From contig JAFDDL010000132.1 in the NCBI GenBank assembly GCA_019310865.1, forward strand, positions 1 through 8,653: 8,653 nt of DNA. Direction: 5' to 3'. The stretch comes from Deltaproteobacteria bacterium (GTDB lineage Bacteria > Desulfobacterota > Desulfobacteria > Desulfobacterales > JAFDDL01). Made by a program: the position numbers and the translations under genes. The notes under the pieces were generated by a model. That model was not told the DNA's origin, did no database searches, and was given only the letters and a program-made list of their open reading frames with translations. This document shows positions 6,155 through 8,653 of the stretch, in pieces (the first letter of the stretch is position 1; each line of letters opens with the position of its first letter).

Positions 6155-6186
6155 AGCCCCGCCGTTTGTGGGCAAACGGCGGGGCT
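6155..6186 (+). terminator. Strong hairpin, likely tetR transcription end
   Basis: A 14-bp perfect GC-rich stem, AGCCCCGCCGTTTG (6155-6168) with CAAACGGCGGGGCT (6173-6186), closes a 4-nt TGGG loop. It lies 33 bp after the tetR stop. The bases after it are GTACCACGTG with no T-tract, so it is not a canonical intrinsic terminator. Termination, transcript protection and a palindromic repeat are all possible. Confidence 0.5.
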
Positions 6187-6406
6187 GTACCACGTGCAAA
6201 CCCCAAAACGGGGATTGTTATCAACATGGATGCGTGTCAATAGCAAACGGTTTTGAATTCATCAAGCCCTAAAATGAAAAATTCACAAAAGCCTTAAAAA
6301 AGTGCACGTTGTCCAAAAAAGTCTTGCCTTTTTCCCCATCTTGAATTAAATAGCCCCATCATTTTCAATCAATTACACAAATTCCGACGGCCGGTAGTGG
6401 GCCGTA
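6187..6406. other. AT-rich intergenic stretch before the speD leader repeat
   Basis: Part of the 377-bp gene-free gap between tetR and speD. It shows a short CCCC/GGGG hairpin (6201-6213) and several A-runs. A possible plus-strand promoter is TTGCCT (6324-6329), a 16-bp spacer and TTAAAT (6346-6351), which would give a speD leader of about 140 nt; this is a weak match. At the right end the octamer GTAGTGGG occurs twice with a 10-bp period (6394 and 6404). No ORF with a credible start, no tRNA and no recognisable riboswitch were seen. Confidence 0.4.
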
Positions 6407-6470
6407 GTGGGAACGTTCTTCAGAATATAAGTTTCTTAGTAGAAACTTATATTCTGAAGAACGTCCCCAC
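6407..6470. repeat. 30-bp near-perfect inverted repeat in the speD leader (REP/MITE-like)
   Basis: The arms 6407-6436 and 6441-6470 are reverse complements with a single mismatch (6412 against 6465); the inner 24 bp are perfect and the loop is TAGT (6437-6440). The stem is AT-rich inside and ends in GTGGG/CCCAC. A GTAG tetranucleotide at 6404-6407 overlaps the base of the left arm, recalling the GTAG next to REP hairpins recognised by REP-associated tyrosine transposases. The right arm contains GAACGTCCCC, also found at bases 1-10. It ends 28 bp before the speD start, with no T-run after it. Confidence 0.75.
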
Positions 6471-6498
6471 AATATAGAGACACCGAAGGACACACTTG

Positions 6499-6984
6499 AT
6501 GAAAAACGAAGCACTTGTCAAATTCAACGTCGTTCGTCCGTTGATGAAAACCGACCATAAAAGAGCCCTTCCCGCCAACACCGGCGGTTCGCAATCTGAC
6601 ATCAATAAAGACCATTATATGGAAAAAGACGGCCGCGTCTTTGCCGGATCGCACCTCATTATCGACTGTTACGGCGCCAAACGATTGGACGATTTATCGC
6701 TGATGGACACCGTCCTTCGCGAATGTGTGGAAAAATCCCTAGCGACCTTGCTGCACATCCACCTGCACCATTTTACATCGAGCGGGGGCATCTCCGGCGT
6801 GGCCGTTCTGGCCGAGTCGCATATCAGTGTGCATACCTGGCCGGAGCGTGAGTTTGCCGCATTTGATATTTTTATGTGCGGAAAGGCCAAGCCGGAAGAG
6901 TCGATTCCCGTAATAAAGCGCGCATTTGCGCCCCGAACCATCAAGATCTCGGAAATACTGAGGGGCGTGAACCACGATGCGTAA
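6499..6984 (+). CDS. speD: S-adenosylmethionine decarboxylase proenzyme, class 1b
   Basis: A pyruvoyl enzyme that makes decarboxylated S-adenosylmethionine, the aminopropyl donor for spermidine. Numbering from the ATG at 6499 (161 residues), the self-cleavage motif AESHISVHTWPE places the future pyruvoyl Ser at 107, with the processing His at 112 and the catalytic Cys at 127 in FDIFMCGKA, as in Bacillus SpeD. GSHLIIDCYGA (50-60) is the family N-terminal strand. About 40 residues before it are an extension not found in short SpeD proteins. AAGGA lies 8 nt before the ATG at 6499, and a TTG codon directly precedes it in frame. A second ATG at 6619 would remove the extension but has a weaker ribosome site. 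The gene overlaps speE by 8 bp. Confidence 0.95.
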   Translation: MKNEALVKFNVVRPLMKTDHKRALPANTGGSQSDINKDHYMEKDGRVFAGSHLIIDCYGAKRLDDLSLMDTVLRECVEKSLATLLHIHLHHFTSSGGISGVAVLAESHISVHTWPEREFAAFDIFMCGKAKPEESIPVIKRAFAPRTIKISEILRGVNHDA

Positions 6985-7843
6985 ATTTGTGGAATCACTC
7001 TACGACAGCTATGGTCAGATGTTTCGCATCGACGAGTTGCTCTTTGAAAGCAACACCGAGCACCAGCATCTGATCATTTTTCACAATGCCCAGTTCGGCA
7101 GGGTGATGGTTTTGGACGGCATCGTGCAAACCACGGAAAAAGATGAGTTCATCTATCATGAGATGCTGACCCATGTGCCCATGGTCGCCCATGGCAATGC
7201 CCAAAGGGTGCTGATTGTCGGTGGCGGCGACGGCGCCATGCTTCGCGAAGTCACCCAATACGATCATGTGAAAAAGGTCACGATCGTGGAAATCGATCAG
7301 CAGGTGATCGATATGTGTCGGAAATTTTTTCCGAACCACTCCCAGGGGGCCTTTGATGATTCACGGGTTTCAATTGTCATCGATAATGGAAGCCATTATG
7401 TAAATCAGACCCGGGAAAAATTCGATATCATCATTTCCGACAGCACGGATCCCATCGGACCCGGTGAAGCGCTGTTCGACTTGGGCTTCTATACAGGGTG
7501 CAAACGCTGCCTGGCGCCGGGCGGCATACTGGTTACCCAGAACGGTGTGGCGTACATGCAGTTGGACGTGATTAAATCAACCGCCGGGCACCTGCAGACC
7601 CTGTTTGATGACTGGCATTTTTACACCGCCGCGGTGCCGACCTACGTCGGCGGCATCATGGCTTTTGGATGGGCAACGGACGATAAACAGTTGCGGCAAA
7701 CCGATATCGAAACACTGCGAAACCGCTTTGCCAAAGCCGGTGTTAAAACCCGTTATTACAACCCCGATGTACACAAAGGTGCCTTTGCATTGCCCCAGTA
7801 TGTATTGGCGGCCATTGACAAGCCGGACAATGAATACCGTTAA
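6977..7843 (+). CDS. speE: Spermidine synthase
   Basis: Transfers the aminopropyl group from decarboxylated S-adenosylmethionine to putrescine. The 288-residue sequence follows E. coli SpeE along its length (recalled alignment): GRVMVLDGIVQTTEKDEFIYHEM (41-63), nucleotide-binding VGGGDGAMLREV (81-92), the acidic ribose contact VEID (104-107), and the catalytic SDSTDPIGPGEALF (154-167) with D155 and D158. PTYVGGIMAFGWAT (221-234) and RYYNPDVHKGAFALPQY (259-275) complete the family pattern. The ATG overlaps the end of speD by 8 bp and the next gene starts 14 bp before its stop, so the three are probably one translationally coupled operon. The putrescine-aminopropyltransferase assignment is strong; use of cadaverine or other diamines cannot be excluded. 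Confidence 0.97.
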   Translation: MRKFVESLYDSYGQMFRIDELLFESNTEHQHLIIFHNAQFGRVMVLDGIVQTTEKDEFIYHEMLTHVPMVAHGNAQRVLIVGGGDGAMLREVTQYDHVKKVTIVEIDQQVIDMCRKFFPNHSQGAFDDSRVSIVIDNGSHYVNQTREKFDIIISDSTDPIGPGEALFDLGFYTGCKRCLAPGGILVTQNGVAYMQLDVIKSTAGHLQTLFDDWHFYTAAVPTYVGGIMAFGWATDDKQLRQTDIETLRNRFAKAGVKTRYYNPDVHKGAFALPQYVLAAIDKPDNEYR

Positions 7844-8653
7844 GATATCACCCCATTCTGCAGACGCTGTCTATCGCGAGCTCATCGCGGCGCACGGATC
7901 GCCACTTTTGATTCTCGATCCCGCCAAGGCGTCAATCCAATACCGAGCCCTTGAGCGGGCTTTGCCGGATGCGGATTTTTATTATGCCGTGAAATCTCTT
8001 CCGCATCCGGCCATGCTCAACCGGATGGCGAATATGGGCGCCGGATTTGATGTGGCCTCCACCGGGGAAATCGAGTTGATCCGCGATCTGCCCATGTCGT
8101 CGCGGCGCACCATCTATACCCACCCCATCAAGCGTGACTCGGATATTCGCACGGCATTAAGAAGCGGGTGCACGACCTTTGTGGTGGACAACAGCGACGA
8201 AATGCTCAAATTTTTGCCATATCGTCATCGGGTGGGATTGATGCTGCGGATTTCATTTCGCAGTGACGCCGCGGTGGTGGATTTGTCCAAAAAGTTTGGC
8301 TGTGCGGTTCAAGATGTTCCCCAGATGCTGAATTTGGCCGTCCAACTGGGCATTCACGTCAAGGGATTGTCATTTCATGTGGGCTCGCAATGCACCAATG
8401 CCCAGCAGCATGTTGCGGCCATTGATACCTGCAATACGTTGATTCGCCAACATCACGACGCGGGGGCTGCGCCCATCAGCCTTCTGGACATCGGCAGTGG
8501 GTTTCCCGTCGCCTATGACGGAACGACAATGGACATTGACCGATACTGCGCACCCATTCGAAAGGCACTGGCCGCCTTGCCCACCCACACGTCGGTCATT
8601 GTCGAACCGGGCCGATTTATTTCCGCACCGGCCATGATCTGTGTGACATCCGT
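7830..8653 (+). CDS. Ornithine/lysine-type decarboxylase, PLP-dependent alanine-racemase fold (partial, runs off right edge)
   Basis: The first 274 codons of a fold-III decarboxylase that removes CO2 from a basic amino acid, most likely ornithine, to give the diamine for SpeE. Visible landmarks are the PLP lysine K55 in FYYAVKSLPHP, GFDVASTGEIELI (72-84), YTHPIKRDSDI (96-106), LSKKFG (152-157), the PLP-stacking His H183 in SFHVGSQC, phosphate-binding LDIGSGFP (219-226) and VEPGRFISAPA (258-268). These match eukaryotic-type ornithine decarboxylases, not E. coli SpeC. The C-terminal barrel with the catalytic Cys-Asp is beyond the window, so ornithine versus lysine or arginine preference is unsettled. 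The usual GGGFP is GSGFP here. The ATG overlaps the speE stop by 14 bp and has no strong ribosome site, which suggests translational coupling. No stop occurs in frame up to the edge. Confidence 0.9.
   Translation, partial: MNTVKISPHSADAVYRELIAAHGSPLLILDPAKASIQYRALERALPDADFYYAVKSLPHPAMLNRMANMGAGFDVASTGEIELIRDLPMSSRRTIYTHPIKRDSDIRTALRSGCTTFVVDNSDEMLKFLPYRHRVGLMLRISFRSDAAVVDLSKKFGCAVQDVPQMLNLAVQLGIHVKGLSFHVGSQCTNAQQHVAAIDTCNTLIRQHHDAGAAPISLLDIGSGFPVAYDGTTMDIDRYCAPIRKALAALPTHTSVIVEPGRFISAPAMICVTS

Noticed and set aside
5585..6199. Long minus-strand open frame opposite tetR
   Set aside because: It is antisense to a clear TetR gene and runs through the hairpin; no family features or ribosome site were recognised.
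6187..6498. SAM-responsive riboswitch before speD
   Set aside because: The only strong structure is a simple palindrome; no multi-helix junction or conserved riboswitch core was recognised.

Overview
The window holds two unrelated gene groups from what is probably an anaerobic Gram-negative bacterium. I suspect the Desulfobacterota (former Deltaproteobacteria), because TetR-controlled acyl-CoA operons with glutaconate-type CoA-transferases are common there and GC looks moderate. That placement is inference, since no rRNA or other marker is present. No tRNA, rRNA, CRISPR array or transposase gene is visible.

Left part (39-5204, minus strand): a five-gene acyl-CoA catabolic cluster. In transcription order it encodes an HMG-CoA-lyase-family protein, the two subunits of a glutaconate-type CoA-transferase (joined by a TAATG stop/start), an acyl-CoA dehydrogenase and a crotonase very like 3-methylglutaconyl-CoA hydratase. 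Together these give the chemistry of CoA activation, alpha,beta-dehydrogenation, hydration and retro-aldol cleavage. This suits a branched short-chain acid such as isovalerate (leucine), or a branched dicarboxylic acid such as 3-methylglutarate. The lyase has Gln where HMG-CoA lyases carry their catalytic Cys, so its substrate is open. A 159-bp imperfect inverted repeat (2070-2228) sits between the transferase and the dehydrogenase.

Middle (5205-6121): a divergent control region and a plus-strand TetR-family repressor gene. Two identical palindromic operators (core GAGCGCTC) lie just downstream of two TTGACA-type promoters, one firing into the catabolic operon and one into tetR. This indicates autorepression plus operon repression, probably relieved by an acyl-CoA.

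6122-6498 is a gene-free stretch with two hairpins directly after tetR and a near-perfect 30-bp inverted repeat in the leader of the next operon.

Right part (6499-8653, plus strand): a polyamine operon with overlapping genes: speD (short class 1b S-adenosylmethionine decarboxylase), speE (spermidine synthase close to the E. coli type) and an alanine-racemase-fold ornithine/lysine-type decarboxylase that runs off the right edge. The decarboxylase would make putrescine, SpeD the aminopropyl donor, and SpeE would join them into spermidine.
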